Positions 1 through 8,087 of a stretch of DNA of 19,534 bases are shown one piece after another. Made by a program: the position numbers and the translations under genes. The stretch lies in the NCBI GenBank assembly GCA_003353825.1, contig PIVW01000047.1:1-19534 (forward strand). Direction: 5' to 3'. This stretch comes from Chloroflexota bacterium. Its GTDB lineage: Bacteria; Chloroflexota; Anaerolineae; J102. Each line of letters starts with the position of its first letter. The first letter of the stretch is position 1. Below the pieces are notes generated by a model. That model saw only the letters and a program-made list of their open reading frames with translations, was not told the DNA's origin and searched no databases.

Positions 1-1397
1 TCATGCAACACGCTGTTACGACATCGCTGGCCGATGGTTGGGGTGGCAGCCTAATCGCTACCGATGTCTCGGACATCTTATTTGGTACCCCGGCGCCGGT
101 GTTGGGCCAGGCCAATCTTGGCGTGCTCAAAGACAAAATGGTCAATGTTGTCGTGCACGGTCACGAACCCACACTGAGCCAGATGGTGGTGGCAGCATCC
201 CAAGACCCTGAGATCATCGAATACGCCAAATCGAAAGGGGCAGAAGGTATCAATCTGTCTGGCATATGCTGCACTGCCAACGAGATGCTCATGCGTCAGG
301 GCATTCCCGCCGCCGGCAACTTTCTCCATCAAGAGTTGTCGATTCTCACAGGCGCCGTCGAGGCCATGGTCGTGGATGTGCAGTGCATCATGCAGGCCTT
401 GGTCATGCTGGCCGAGAACTTCCATACGAAAATCATTACGACATCACCCAAAGTCAAAATCAAGGGCGCCACGCACATCGAATTCGATGAAAAACATGCG
501 CTCACTGTCGCCAAGAATATCCTCAGAGAAGCCATCGATAACTACGAGAATCGGGGCAAGACCAATATCCCCGACGTGCGCGAGGATCTGATCCCAGGTT
601 TTTCACATGAGTACATCAACTACATGTTGGGCGGCAGTTACCGGGCATCCTTCAGACCGCTCAACGATGCCGTCATGTCCGGACGTATTCGGGGTATAGC
701 GGCGATTGTTGGTTGTAATAATCCTCGCAGTAAGCAAGACTATCTACATACGTATGTCACCGAGAAATTACTGAAGGAGGATGTACTGGTAGTCGAGACA
801 GGCTGTGGCGCCATTGCCAGCGCCAAACTAGGCTTCCTGTTGGGCGAAGCCGGACTGGACAAAGTTGGCCCGGGCTTGCAGGAAGTGTGTGAGACGGTGG
901 GAATCCCACCCGTGCTACACATGGGTTCTTGCGTCGATAACACCCGTATTCTCACCGTACTAACGCAGATTGTGGAAGAAGGTGGCCTAGGTGATGACAT
1001 CGATCAAGTCCCGGCTGTGGGGCTTGCGCCCGAGTGGATGAGTGAAAAAGCCCTCTCGATCGGTACCTATTGCGTGGCTTCGGGCGTTTACGTGATTTTT
1101 GGTGGTTCTTCGCCTATTAGCGGTATGCCAGATCGCATGTCCGATAGCGATGAGGTGCTACAGTATATCAGCGAGGGTTGGGAAGAACTTTACGGCGGTA
1201 AGATGGAGTTCATCCCTGATGTTGATGAGATGATCGAACAAACGCTCGCCCACATCGATAAAAAACGAAGCGAATTGGGCCTGCCCGAATACAATCCGGA
1301 GAACTTTGGCCGTAGCGGCGATGCCAGGATGGTCGAACTGGAAACAATGCCCATTGCTGACCGTCGTGCCGCTCTCTACGGTGTACCTGCGAAATAA
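1..1397 (+). CDS. acsA: Carbon monoxide dehydrogenase catalytic subunit, 5'-truncated by window edge
   Basis: This is the C-terminal part (about 464 residues of a usual 630-670) of the Ni-Fe-S CO dehydrogenase that interconverts CO2 and CO and passes CO to acetyl-CoA synthase. The ATG at base 3 is an internal Met, because family homology (LADGWGG...DILFGTP) is already under way there. Residues numbered from that Met give a complete C-cluster ligand set in the order of the family: H54 in VHGHEP, C90 in GICCTAN, C128 in DVQC, C238 in GCNN, C268 in TGCGA and C310 in GSCVDN, plus the conserved Lys (K349) in SEKALSIGT. The spacings C90-C128 (38) and C238-C268 (30) equal those I recall for Carboxydothermus CooSII. 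The N-terminal B/D-cluster cysteines lie outside the window. It is the first gene of the acs run; acsB-acsD follows after 93 bp. Family identity is very secure; whether it is named acsA or cooS rests on its position next to acsB. Confidence 0.96.
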   Translation, partial: MQHAVTTSLADGWGGSLIATDVSDILFGTPAPVLGQANLGVLKDKMVNVVVHGHEPTLSQMVVAASQDPEIIEYAKSKGAEGINLSGICCTANEMLMRQGIPAAGNFLHQELSILTGAVEAMVVDVQCIMQALVMLAENFHTKIITTSPKVKIKGATHIEFDEKHALTVAKNILREAIDNYENRGKTNIPDVREDLIPGFSHEYINYMLGGSYRASFRPLNDAVMSGRIRGIAAIVGCNNPRSKQDYLHTYVTEKLLKEDVLVVETGCGAIASAKLGFLLGEAGLDKVGPGLQEVCETVGIPPVLHMGSCVDNTRILTVLTQIVEEGGLGDDIDQVPAVGLAPEWMSEKALSIGTYCVASGVYVIFGGSSPISGMPDRMSDSDEVLQYISEGWEELYGGKMEFIPDVDEMIEQTLAHIDKKRSELGLPEYNPENFGRSGDARMVELETMPIADRRAALYGVPAK

Positions 1398-1398
1398 A

Positions 1399-1476
1399 CG
1401 TGTTGTGTGTTGCGTGATGCGTGATGAACTCCTTGTAGTAGCACCCTCTTCTACGCATCATGCAATACGCACCACG
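1399..1476 (+). repeat. Inverted heptamer array forming a long hairpin in the acsA-acsB gap
   Basis: The gap between acsA and acsB is largely one imperfect inverted repeat. Bases 1399-1422 can pair with 1453-1476 over 24 positions: 20 Watson-Crick pairs, 3 G-U pairs and 1 mismatch, with a 30-nt loop. Each arm reads as degenerate 7-nt units: GTGTTGT, GTGTTGC, GTGATGC, GTGATGA at 1400-1427, and ACGCATC, ATGCAAT, ACGCACC, ACGCATA at 1453-1480. The Shine-Dalgarno sequence GGAGG of acsB starts at 1481, directly after the second arm. There is no T-run, so a classical intrinsic terminator is unlikely; an mRNA-stability or attenuation role is possible but not shown. Confidence 0.75.
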
Positions 1477-1490
1477 CATAGGAGGATTCA

Positions 1491-4400
1491 ATGTCCCGAT
1501 ACATAGCAACAAGAGCAATACGAGGCGCCAATGCCCTCGTTACAGAAGCTGAGGTCATGCTGGATAGAGCACTGGCCGAAAAAGGGCCGGAGATGCCGGT
1601 GTCCTTCCCCAATACTGCCTACTACCTCCCCTTGATCTACGCCATGACCGGTACCGAGATCGAGACGCTGGGAGATATACCACCTGTACTCAAGCATGCC
1701 CGGGAGCTTTTGCATCCCGTACCGGCGGGCAGGCACTGGACACCTTACCTGGGTGAAACGCTGGATGGTGGCATGGCCACTCTCATAGCTGCCGAGATCA
1801 TCGAGGCCGTTCGCTTTGTCTACAAACTGCAACCTGAGCCCTTCCCTGGGTTCGAGTTGGCCGGCGGCACCGACTATTCGAGTAATGGTGATGGAATGGT
1901 TGGGCATCTCAACGGTCCCATCGACGATATCCAACTTCGCTCCTGGGGTATCCAGCTTGTTGATGGCCGCATGCCTGGTTTTGCTGCGATCGTCGGTTGC
2001 GCCAGATCCAACGAAGTGGCTGTGCAGATCGTGCGTGAATTACAGAAACGCAATATCCTCACTTTCCTCTCTGGCAATGTCAATGGCCGTAGCATCATCC
2101 ACCAGCTGCAGGAAGAAGGGGTTGAGTTAGGGTATGATACTTACACCGTTCCCTTTGGTACCGACACCCTTAGCGCTATCTATGCCCTGGGGTTTGCCAG
2201 CCGTTCGGCCCTGACCTTCGGCGGCCTCAAACCTGGCCAGGCCCGAGATATCCTGCTCTATAACCGTGAACGCGTCTTCGCCTTCGTACTAGCACTTGGG
2301 GAGGTAGATGATCTGAAATACGCGGCGGCGGCCGGGGCCATCAACTTCGGCTTTCCTGTAATCGCTGATACCGTCATTCCCGAGATCTTGCCCACCGGAG
2401 TCACCACATACGAGCATGTGGTAAGCCTGCCCTGGAATGAGATCAAAGGCAAGGATGACGAGGAGAAATCTGAGCGCCTGGTACAGAAATGTATCGAGGT
2501 GCGCGGCGTCAAAATCACGTTGGCCGATGTGCCCGTACCCGTGCCCTACGGCTCCGCCTTCGAGGGCGAGGTCGTGCGCAAGGCTGATATGCGCGTCGAA
2601 TCAGGCGGCAAATACTCTCGCTGTTTTGAGTACTTGCGTATGGTGCCGATGGATAGCATCGCCGATGGCGTGGTAGAGATGGTTGGCCCAGATTTCGATG
2701 AGGTTCCCGACAAGGGCGCACTCGATATAGGTATTGCGGTTGAAGTGGCCGGGCGCCAGATGCAGCTGGATTTCGAACCAGTTCTTGAGCGCCAGATGCA
2801 CTACTTCATCAACGGCGCTTCTGGTATCCAACACATTGGCCAGCGCGATATCACCTGGATTCGTATATCCAAAGCGGCAGCTGATAAGGGTTTCGATCTC
2901 AGCCATTTCGGCGCCATCCTGCACGCCCGTTTCCATGCCGATTTTGGGGCGATTGTCGACAAAGTGAAAGTTACTATTTACACAGAACCGGCCCAGTTTG
3001 CCGAATGGCTTGAAAACGCTCGAGAATCGTATGATTTCCGCAACAAGCGGCTGGCCGATCTCACCGATACTGCAGTAGACGAATTCTATTCGTGCACGCT
3101 CTGCCAGTCCTTTGCTCCCAACCACGTCTGCATCGTTAGCCCCGAACGATTGGGCCTGTGCGGCGCTTACAACTGGCTGGACTGCAAGGCCAGCTTTAGT
3201 ATCAACCCCACCGGTCCCAACCAGCCCATTAAGCTTGGCAAGATCATCGACGAAAGCAAGGGGTATTGGGAAGGTACGCTGGATTATGCCATGGTCGGTT
3301 CGCACGGGGTGATCGAAGAAGTGTCGATGTACTCGATTATGGAAAACCCCATGACTGCTTGCGGCTGTTTCGAGTGCATCGTCATGGTTATCCCAGAAGT
3401 CAACGGCATCATGATCGTCAGCCGTGAGGACACAGGCATGACTCCGGCGGGCATGAAGTTCAGCACCTTGGCCGGTATGGCCGGCGGCGGCATCCAGACG
3501 CCTGGCGTCATGGGTGTTGGCAAATTCTATCTGGTCAGCCCCAAATTCATCTATGCTGATGGTGGCTTTAAACGTGTGGTTTGGATGAGTGATGTGCTCA
3601 AGCAGAGCATGTCGGCTGAATTCGCCGCCGTAGCCGAGCGCGAGGGCATACCCGACCTGATGGATAAGATCGCCAGTGGCAAGGATTTGAGCGAAGTCGA
3701 GGACCTGGTCAAGTGGGTAGAGGAGAAGGATCACCCAGTCTTGGGCATGGGGGTTATCGGCGCAGATGCCAGTGATGAATCGCCAAGAGCCAAACGTGAG
3801 CCGGAACCTGAGCCCGATATCGTGGCTGAAGCCGTTGCCGTGGTCGAGGCCATGGAGACGCCCAAGCCGGTCGAGGAACCGGAACCTGAGCCTGTGATTG
3901 AACCTGAGAAACCGGTCGAGGTCATCCCATCCGTTGCGGTGGCCCAGCCCGAACCACCTGCTCCAACTCCGGCAGCAACCCCATCTGGCGACGCTGCCGA
4001 ACGAGCAGTCGATAGCTTGCGCCGAGCCCTGGTTGCCGCTCTTGCCGAACTGGGTGGTTTGGACGAGGCGACAATTGCGGCATTAAAAGCCGGTGTGGCG
4101 CCACCTGCACTCGCCCCGGCAGTCGCGGTACCTATTGCCTCGGCGACTGAGCTTGCAGCAGTGATAGAGGAAGCGATCGAGCCAGAGCAAACCAAAGAAC
4201 CTGAGCCAGATGTCGAATGGCTACCGGCCGGCGCTAAAACCGAAATCCTCACCGAAAAGTGGACAGGTCAGGTCAAAGAGATCGTGCTAGGGGCGACGGC
4301 TGAACAAGGTGGTACTCGCAGCGGTGTCGTCAAGATCGGCGGTGAAACTGCCATGCCCTTCATGTCCTTCGACGGCGACAACCCCAATGCACCTGTTATC

Positions 4401-5201
4401 GCCATCGAGATCGTAGACCGCAAACCTGATGGCTGGTCACCGCTGCTCTACGAGACCTGGGGTGAGGTCATGGCCGATCCTGCCAGTTGGGCCAAGGCGG
4501 CCGAGAAGGCAGGCGCCAACCTGTTGGTCATGCGAATCTCGCTGAGCGATGCCGAGGGCAATCCCAATACGCCTGAAAAAGCGGTGGATGCAGTGCGAGC
4601 GGTGCTCGAGGCCAGCGGCCTGCCCCTCGTCATTTGGGGCCCAGGCCAGGTGGATGCTGACAACGAATTACTGGTACCCATCTCCGAAGCCTTCAAGGGC
4701 GAACGCCTGCTACTGGGCATCTGCGAGGACAAGAATTATCGTACCATCGTGGCCACAGCCATGGCCAATGACCACCTGGTGATCGCCCGTACGGCTATGG
4801 ATGTGAACCTGGCCAAGCAACTCAATATCCTGATTTCAGACATGGGTCTGCCCCTCGACCGCATTGTCATGGACCCAACCACCGGCGCCCTTGGCTACGG
4901 CTTCGAGTATGGCTACTCGGTGATGGAGCGGCTGCGCATGGCGGCATTACAAGGTGACTCCATGACCCAACTACCCATGATCGTCACGCCCGGCGAGGAA
5001 GCGTGGAAGACCAAGGAATCCAAAGTAGGTGAGGGCGTACCCGAGGAATGGGGCGCCTGGCTGGAACGAGCCATCACCTGGGAGACCCTGACTTCGAGCA
5101 TGCTCATCGAATCCGGCGCCAATGTCGTCGTGCTTAGACATCCTGAATCGGTGAAGCGGACGCAAACCGCCATCGACGACCTTGTAGCTAGCGCCCTATA
5201 G
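1491..5201 (+). CDS. acsB-acsD: Acetyl-CoA synthase (AcsB) fused to corrinoid protein small subunit (AcsD)
   Basis: One unbroken 1236-residue frame carries two enzymes. Residues 1 to about 755 are acetyl-CoA synthase, which builds acetyl-CoA from CO, a methyl group and CoA. Its A-cluster is intact: C535, C538, C547 and C557 bind the 4Fe-4S cubane, and C624-G625-C626 is the square-planar nickel site. The 89-residue distance between C535 and C624 equals that of Moorella AcsB (506 to 595), and F541 matches its Phe512. Residues about 757-908 form a linker rich in Pro, Glu and Ala with a helical-looking patch near 840-870. Residues about 905-1236 are a full-length AcsD/CdhD (TIM-barrel small subunit of the corrinoid iron-sulfur protein), recognisable from GATAEQGGTRSGVVKIGGE onward. 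AcsB and AcsD are normally separate chains. The start is set by GGAGG at 1481-1485. AcsC, the partner of AcsD, is the next gene. Confidence 0.96.
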   Translation: MSRYIATRAIRGANALVTEAEVMLDRALAEKGPEMPVSFPNTAYYLPLIYAMTGTEIETLGDIPPVLKHARELLHPVPAGRHWTPYLGETLDGGMATLIAAEIIEAVRFVYKLQPEPFPGFELAGGTDYSSNGDGMVGHLNGPIDDIQLRSWGIQLVDGRMPGFAAIVGCARSNEVAVQIVRELQKRNILTFLSGNVNGRSIIHQLQEEGVELGYDTYTVPFGTDTLSAIYALGFASRSALTFGGLKPGQARDILLYNRERVFAFVLALGEVDDLKYAAAAGAINFGFPVIADTVIPEILPTGVTTYEHVVSLPWNEIKGKDDEEKSERLVQKCIEVRGVKITLADVPVPVPYGSAFEGEVVRKADMRVESGGKYSRCFEYLRMVPMDSIADGVVEMVGPDFDEVPDKGALDIGIAVEVAGRQMQLDFEPVLERQMHYFINGASGIQHIGQRDITWIRISKAAADKGFDLSHFGAILHARFHADFGAIVDKVKVTIYTEPAQFAEWLENARESYDFRNKRLADLTDTAVDEFYSCTLCQSFAPNHVCIVSPERLGLCGAYNWLDCKASFSINPTGPNQPIKLGKIIDESKGYWEGTLDYAMVGSHGVIEEVSMYSIMENPMTACGCFECIVMVIPEVNGIMIVSREDTGMTPAGMKFSTLAGMAGGGIQTPGVMGVGKFYLVSPKFIYADGGFKRVVWMSDVLKQSMSAEFAAVAEREGIPDLMDKIASGKDLSEVEDLVKWVEEKDHPVLGMGVIGADASDESPRAKREPEPEPDIVAEAVAVVEAMETPKPVEEPEPEPVIEPEKPVEVIPSVAVAQPEPPAPTPAATPSGDAAERAVDSLRRALVAALAELGGLDEATIAALKAGVAPPALAPAVAVPIASATELAAVIEEAIEPEQTKEPEPDVEWLPAGAKTEILTEKWTGQVKEIVLGATAEQGGTRSGVVKIGGETAMPFMSFDGDNPNAPVIAIEIVDRKPDGWSPLLYETWGEVMADPASWAKAAEKAGANLLVMRISLSDAEGNPNTPEKAVDAVRAVLEASGLPLVIWGPGQVDADNELLVPISEAFKGERLLLGICEDKNYRTIVATAMANDHLVIARTAMDVNLAKQLNILISDMGLPLDRIVMDPTTGALGYGFEYGYSVMERLRMAALQGDSMTQLPMIVTPGEEAWKTKESKVGEGVPEEWGAWLERAITWETLTSSMLIESGANVVVLRHPESVKRTQTAIDDLVASAL

Positions 5202-5214
5202 TGTCAAGTGATTC

Positions 5215-5255
5215 GGTGTCAAGTGTCACGTTCATCCGACCTGACACTTGGCACC
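5215..5255 (+). other. Hairpin just downstream of acsB-acsD
   Basis: Bases 5215-5228 (GGTGTCAAGTGTCA) can pair with 5242-5255 over 14 bp with a single G-U pair and a 13-nt loop. The 3' arm is made of the first two heptamers of the tandem array that follows, and the 5' arm is the same heptamer sequence in inverted orientation. The stem sits 14 bp after the acsB-acsD stop codon. It lacks a U-tract, so it may pause or protect RNA rather than terminate transcription. Confidence 0.6.
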
Positions 5256-5394
5256 TGACACCTGACACCTGACACTTGGCACCTGGCACCTGACACCTGG
5301 CACCTGACACCTGACACCTGACACCTGACACCTGACACCTGACACTTGGCACCTGGCACCTGACACCTGGCACCTGACACCTGACACCTGACAC
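5241..5394 (+). repeat. 22-unit heptamer tandem repeat upstream of acsC
   Basis: The array is exactly 22 consecutive 7-nt units with no spacers. Three unit types occur: CTGACAC (majority), CTGGCAC and TTGGCAC. The order of variants shows a higher-level duplication: units 3-12 (5255-5324) and units 13-22 (5325-5394) are identical 70-bp blocks. The last unit touches the acsC Shine-Dalgarno sequence (GGAGA from 5395). Because 7 is not a multiple of 3, an open frame on the minus strand reads through it as a heptapeptide repeat; this is a by-product, not a gene. The array resembles the short tandemly repeated repetitive (STRR) sequences described in cyanobacteria in period, not in sequence. Confidence 0.97.
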
Positions 5395-5405
5395 GGAGAA
5401 TTAAA

Positions 5406-6764
5406 ATGGCCCTATCAGGCATTCAAATATACAAACTTCTACCCCAAACCAACTGCAAAGACTGCAACTTCCCCACCTGTCTTGCTTTTGCCATGAAACT
5501 GGCGGCCAAACAGGTCGAACTGGCAGATTGTCCCCATGTGAGTGAAGAATCGTCCTCCAAGCTTTCGGCGGCCTCGCAGCCACCGGTGCGTCCCATGGCC
5601 GTGAAATCCAATGGCTACGAAGTAAAGGCCGGTAGCGAGACGGTACTGTTCCGCCACGAAAAGACCTTTGTCAATCGCCCGGGCATGTTCTTGCGAGTGT
5701 ATGACAGCGAGTCAGCCGAGGCGATAAAAGCCAAGGTCAAGCCTGCCGACAATTATACAGTGGATTACGTTGGCATCGACCTGGGCATGAGTGGTTTTGC
5801 CGTGCAGGCCGATGGTGGCGATGCTTCGGCAGGCTCAGCACAGCGTTTCGCTGCAGCCGTCAAGGCCGTGCGCGAGGTCAGCCACAAGCCGATCATCCTC
5901 ATCGCTGGGCCGGAAGCGATCAAGGCGGGGTTAGCAGAACTGGCCGAAGGCGAAGTGCCGTTGCTCTGCTGCGCTACTGCCGAGAACTGGGAAGCGATGG
6001 CGGCGCTGGCCAAGGAGGCTAAGGCGGCCCTTGCGGTGGAAGCGGAAACCATCGACGAACTTGTGGCACTGACCACCAAAGTGAAAGATGCCGGCGTGCA
6101 GGATATCGTCCTTTCGCCCACACAGCGCAGCCTTAAAGGGTCGCTGACCGCCAGCACCATGATGCGACGCCTGGCCCTAAAGAAGAACTTCCGACCCCTG
6201 GGCTTCCCCATCATCAGCTTCCCCGGCGATTGGGGCGATGTCTCACGCGAAGTAGTAGCAGCGGCGCAAGCTATTGGCAAGTACAGCGGTTTCATCGTCA
6301 TGGATCACTTCAGTCCCGAGACCGCTTATCCCCTGTTGGTCCTACGAGAGAATATCTATACGGATCCGCAGAAACCGATCCAGGTAACCCCGGGCGTGTA
6401 CGAGATCAACGATCCCGGCCCCGACGACCCGGTGTTAGTAACGACCAACTTCTCCATCACCTACTTCAGTGTGGCCAACGAGGTGGAAGGCTCAGGCAAC
6501 AAAGCTTGGATGCTGGTGGCCGACGCCGAGGGCATGAGTGTGCTCACGGCCTGGGCCGCTGGAAAATTCGACGCCGAAGTCATTGCCAAGGATGTGAAAC
6601 GCTTTGGTGTGGCCGATAAGGTGAACGCCAAACGCATCGTCTTGCCCGGCCACGTGGCCGTCCTCTCCGGCGAGCTGGAGGAAGAGCTTCCCGACTGGGA
6701 GGTCAAGGTAGGCCCACGCGAGGCCGTGGATCTGCCTGGGTATATGAAGTCGGTTTTGAACTAG
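5406..6764 (+). CDS. acsC: Corrinoid iron-sulfur protein large subunit
   Basis: The product (452 residues) is the large subunit of the corrinoid/iron-sulfur protein, which carries the methyl group on cobalt from methyl-H4folate to acetyl-CoA synthase. The N-terminal 4Fe-4S domain has C17, C20, C25 and C42, the same positions and spacing known from Moorella AcsC; this cluster passes electrons to cobalt. The central part is a TIM barrel, and the C-terminal part from about residue 345 (FSITYFSVANEVEGSG onward) matches the cobalamin-binding Rossmann-like domain. Length is normal for the family. The start follows GGAGA at 5395-5399, which directly abuts the heptamer array. Its partner subunit AcsD is the tail of the preceding fusion protein. 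The gene is convergent with the RelE-like toxin gene 70 bp downstream. Confidence 0.96.
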   Translation: MALSGIQIYKLLPQTNCKDCNFPTCLAFAMKLAAKQVELADCPHVSEESSSKLSAASQPPVRPMAVKSNGYEVKAGSETVLFRHEKTFVNRPGMFLRVYDSESAEAIKAKVKPADNYTVDYVGIDLGMSGFAVQADGGDASAGSAQRFAAAVKAVREVSHKPIILIAGPEAIKAGLAELAEGEVPLLCCATAENWEAMAALAKEAKAALAVEAETIDELVALTTKVKDAGVQDIVLSPTQRSLKGSLTASTMMRRLALKKNFRPLGFPIISFPGDWGDVSREVVAAAQAIGKYSGFIVMDHFSPETAYPLLVLRENIYTDPQKPIQVTPGVYEINDPGPDDPVLVTTNFSITYFSVANEVEGSGNKAWMLVADAEGMSVLTAWAAGKFDAEVIAKDVKRFGVADKVNAKRIVLPGHVAVLSGELEEELPDWEVKVGPREAVDLPGYMKSVLN

Positions 6765-6779
6765 GAAATTGGAAAATGG

Positions 6780-6829
6780 TATTTGGTAGATTGGTTGTCG
6801 GTTTTGAGATCGGGCCAATCTACCAAGTA
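6780..6829. terminator. Inverted repeat between convergent acsC and toxin gene
   Basis: A perfect 12-bp inverted repeat (6783-6794 TTGGTAGATTGG with 6815-6826) extends to 15 bp with one G-U pair (6780-6829), loop 20 nt. It lies between the acsC stop (6764) and the toxin stop (6835), where a two-way terminator would be expected, but neither strand has a clear U-tract. The left arm is embedded in degenerate TGG-led heptamers (6770-6804), so it also belongs with the heptamer spacers of this locus. Confidence 0.5.
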
Positions 6830-6834
6830 GCCGA

Positions 6835-7098
6835 TTATCCAAAGAACCGCTCGTATTCATCATGATTTCCAATCCAGAACCAAGTAACTGTGTTACCCTC
6901 AAACACCCCGATGGCCCTAAATCCCGACGAGATCCTCACAGACCAGATGTCTTCCTGTCGATTGATGCACTTGAATCGCAGCGAGGGATGAAATGGATTT
7001 TCCGCCCACAGCCGATAGGCCTTCCGAGTTTGTTTTCTAGCAGATTGATCTAAGGTTTGATAAGCAGCCCAAAATGAAGGAAGCGTCGCAGATCTCAT
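6835..7098 (-). CDS. RelE/ParE-family toxin
   Basis: The 87-residue product looks like a type II toxin of the RelE/ParE superfamily, small alpha/beta proteins that either cleave ribosome-bound mRNA or poison gyrase. The visible pattern is an N-terminal helical part (WAAYQTLDQSARKQTRKAYRLW), the segment NPFHPSLRFKCI, then WSVRISSGFRAIGVFEGNTVTWFWIGNHDEYERFF, a strand-rich tail typical of the family with R55, R61 and H79 as candidate active residues. Its start codon overlaps the stop of the upstream antitoxin gene (ATGA, 7095-7098), so the pair is probably translationally coupled. I cannot tell RelE from ParE activity from sequence alone. Confidence 0.85.
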   Translation of the reverse strand: MRSATLPSFWAAYQTLDQSARKQTRKAYRLWAENPFHPSLRFKCINRQEDIWSVRISSGFRAIGVFEGNTVTWFWIGNHDEYERFFG

Positions 7099-7325
7099 AG
7101 TCGATCAAAGGCCATTGGTTCAGCCGATCCTTCAGCGATCTCCTGCTTTGCTTGGCGGGCCGCCTTGATGAGCGAGTTTTGTGTACGATTGTACGCCATT
7201 TCCCATCGGACCTCATCTCGAAGTTCTTCTATGTACTCTCTTAGATGGTCGACCACCTGATCCTGGGTTGGTTCAGGAAGAGTTTCCATCATCTTTATTA
7301 CCGTTTCGATTGCTGTTGTAGCCAT
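7095..7325 (-). CDS. Antitoxin paired with RelE/ParE-like toxin
   Basis: The 76-residue product precedes the toxin gene and overlaps it by 4 nt, the usual order for a type II antitoxin-toxin operon. It is highly charged and predicted helical throughout (METLPEPTQDQVVDHLREYIEEL, then KAARQAKQEIAEGS), fitting an antitoxin that wraps around its toxin. I see no clear ribbon-helix-helix or helix-turn-helix domain. The frame is open upstream to an ATG at 7496 (133 residues), but the extension is poor in coding character, so I chose the ATG at 7325; a weak GGTGA lies upstream of it on the minus strand. Its LP...D.V helix resembles the other antitoxin in this island. Confidence 0.7.
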   Translation of the reverse strand: MATTAIETVIKMMETLPEPTQDQVVDHLREYIEELRDEVRWEMAYNRTQNSLIKAARQAKQEIAEGSAEPMAFDRL

Positions 7326-7682
7326 AGTTAATTCACCCAAAAAGATTTTTGCCGATCTCTTGAAGCACACCTGCTTCAGTGAGTCCGATAATCCAACTCT
7401 ACCATACACCAGTTCACCATACAAGTGATCCAGGCCATCATCTATGAGCAAATCCTTCTCCACCCCACGAGAGATCTTCTCCAACCCTGATCCCACTCAG
7501 TGCACCACCTGCCCCTCAGAGCAAGTATCTGCCTGGGCGACGATGGAAGGCGCCAATGCCATGGAAACGATCGCCGAAGCCAAAGTTACCCAAGACAAAC
7601 GCGCCGACTGGCCTCGCCATGAACCAACGCGCCGGTCTGGGCTTGGGCGTTTGGGACTGCGTGATAGCTCTTATTGATGAAC
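7326..7682. other. Gap between the two toxin-antitoxin modules
   Basis: This 357-bp stretch holds no gene I can support. A plus-strand frame at 7444-7677 (77 codons) has a CTTCP-type cysteine motif and a fairly natural composition in its first half, but it has no ribosome binding site, no recognised family, and a tail that looks like random arginine-rich translation. It could be a gene remnant. The gap must also contain the promoter for the RelE-like module on the minus strand; I found no convincing -35/-10 pair. Confidence 0.4.
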
Positions 7683-8087
7683 TTACCAAATGGTTCTCAC
7701 GAACTCAGATTCCTCTATGATCGAATCAGCAGTTAGTAGCGGAGCGTCCAGGTAATTGGCTGTAGCCGCGATAATTCGGTCAGCCATTTCCGGTATGTCT
7801 GCAGGGCCGAACTCAGCGAATTCGCGAGCGATACCCGCTGTCAGTGGCATGACGTAAATGCCAACCACTGGCTCTTCTGGTAAATTGAGCAGAATCTGGA
7901 CCGTTGCCATGTCGATGCGCTGACGCTGGAAAAGTAGAATTGCCTCAACCAGCACGATGCTTGGCACAGCAATCTGCTCCCAGCCGTCATCCGCCCTTTG
8001 AAATGCAACACGAGCACGCCGTGATAGACGCTTATTTTCAGTCACGAACCATATAAAGGGATGCGTATCAGTGACGTATTGTTTCAT
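7683..8087 (-). CDS. PIN-domain (VapC-like) toxin ribonuclease
   Basis: The 134-residue product is a PIN-domain protein, normally a magnesium-dependent RNase acting as the toxin of a VapBC-type system. The acidic active-site tetrad is visible: D7 in TDTH, E48 in VLVEAI, D103 in ADRIIAATA and D121 in LLTADSII. The layout TDTHPFIWF...LSRRAR matches the PIN subgroup whose members begin with D-T-H. The start at 8087 was chosen because its ATG shares one base with the stop of the upstream antitoxin (TGATG), giving translational coupling; an upstream in-frame ATG at 8114 would overlap the antitoxin and adds only nine unrelated residues. Confidence 0.88.
   Translation of the reverse strand: MKQYVTDTHPFIWFVTENKRLSRRARVAFQRADDGWEQIAVPSIVLVEAILLFQRQRIDMATVQILLNLPEEPVVGIYVMPLTAGIAREFAEFGPADIPEMADRIIAATANYLDAPLLTADSIIEESEFVRTIW

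Noticed and set aside
3..5. ATG at base 3 as the true start of the CODH gene
   Set aside because: The protein is already in the middle of conserved CODH sequence and lacks the N-terminal cluster-binding region; the gene continues upstream of the window.
2601..3734. 377-codon minus-strand open frame
   Set aside because: It lies antisense to the acetyl-CoA synthase core, whose catalytic cysteines and family spacing prove the plus-strand frame; the antisense frame matches nothing I recognise.
5241..5394. CRISPR array (also considered at 8421-8491 and 13492-13563)
   Set aside because: The units are 7-8 nt and directly adjacent with no unique spacers, and no cas genes are visible.
5188..5422. 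Minus-strand frames encoding heptapeptide repeats (GVRCQVS type)
   Set aside because: They are translations of a 7-nt tandem repeat, which stays open in several frames; two overlapping frames give the same kind of peptide and neither has a ribosome binding site or homology.
7095..7496. 133-residue form of the RelE-module antitoxin starting at 7496
   Set aside because: The N-terminal extension is unlike an antitoxin, and the 76-residue form starting at 7325 has the expected size.
7444..7677. 77-codon plus-strand frame as a relic of a CODH N-terminus or a small cysteine protein
   Set aside because: A vague likeness to the W-R-E...G-LG pattern of CODH N-termini exists, but none of the cluster cysteines is present, the rest of the gene is absent and no ribosome binding site is seen.
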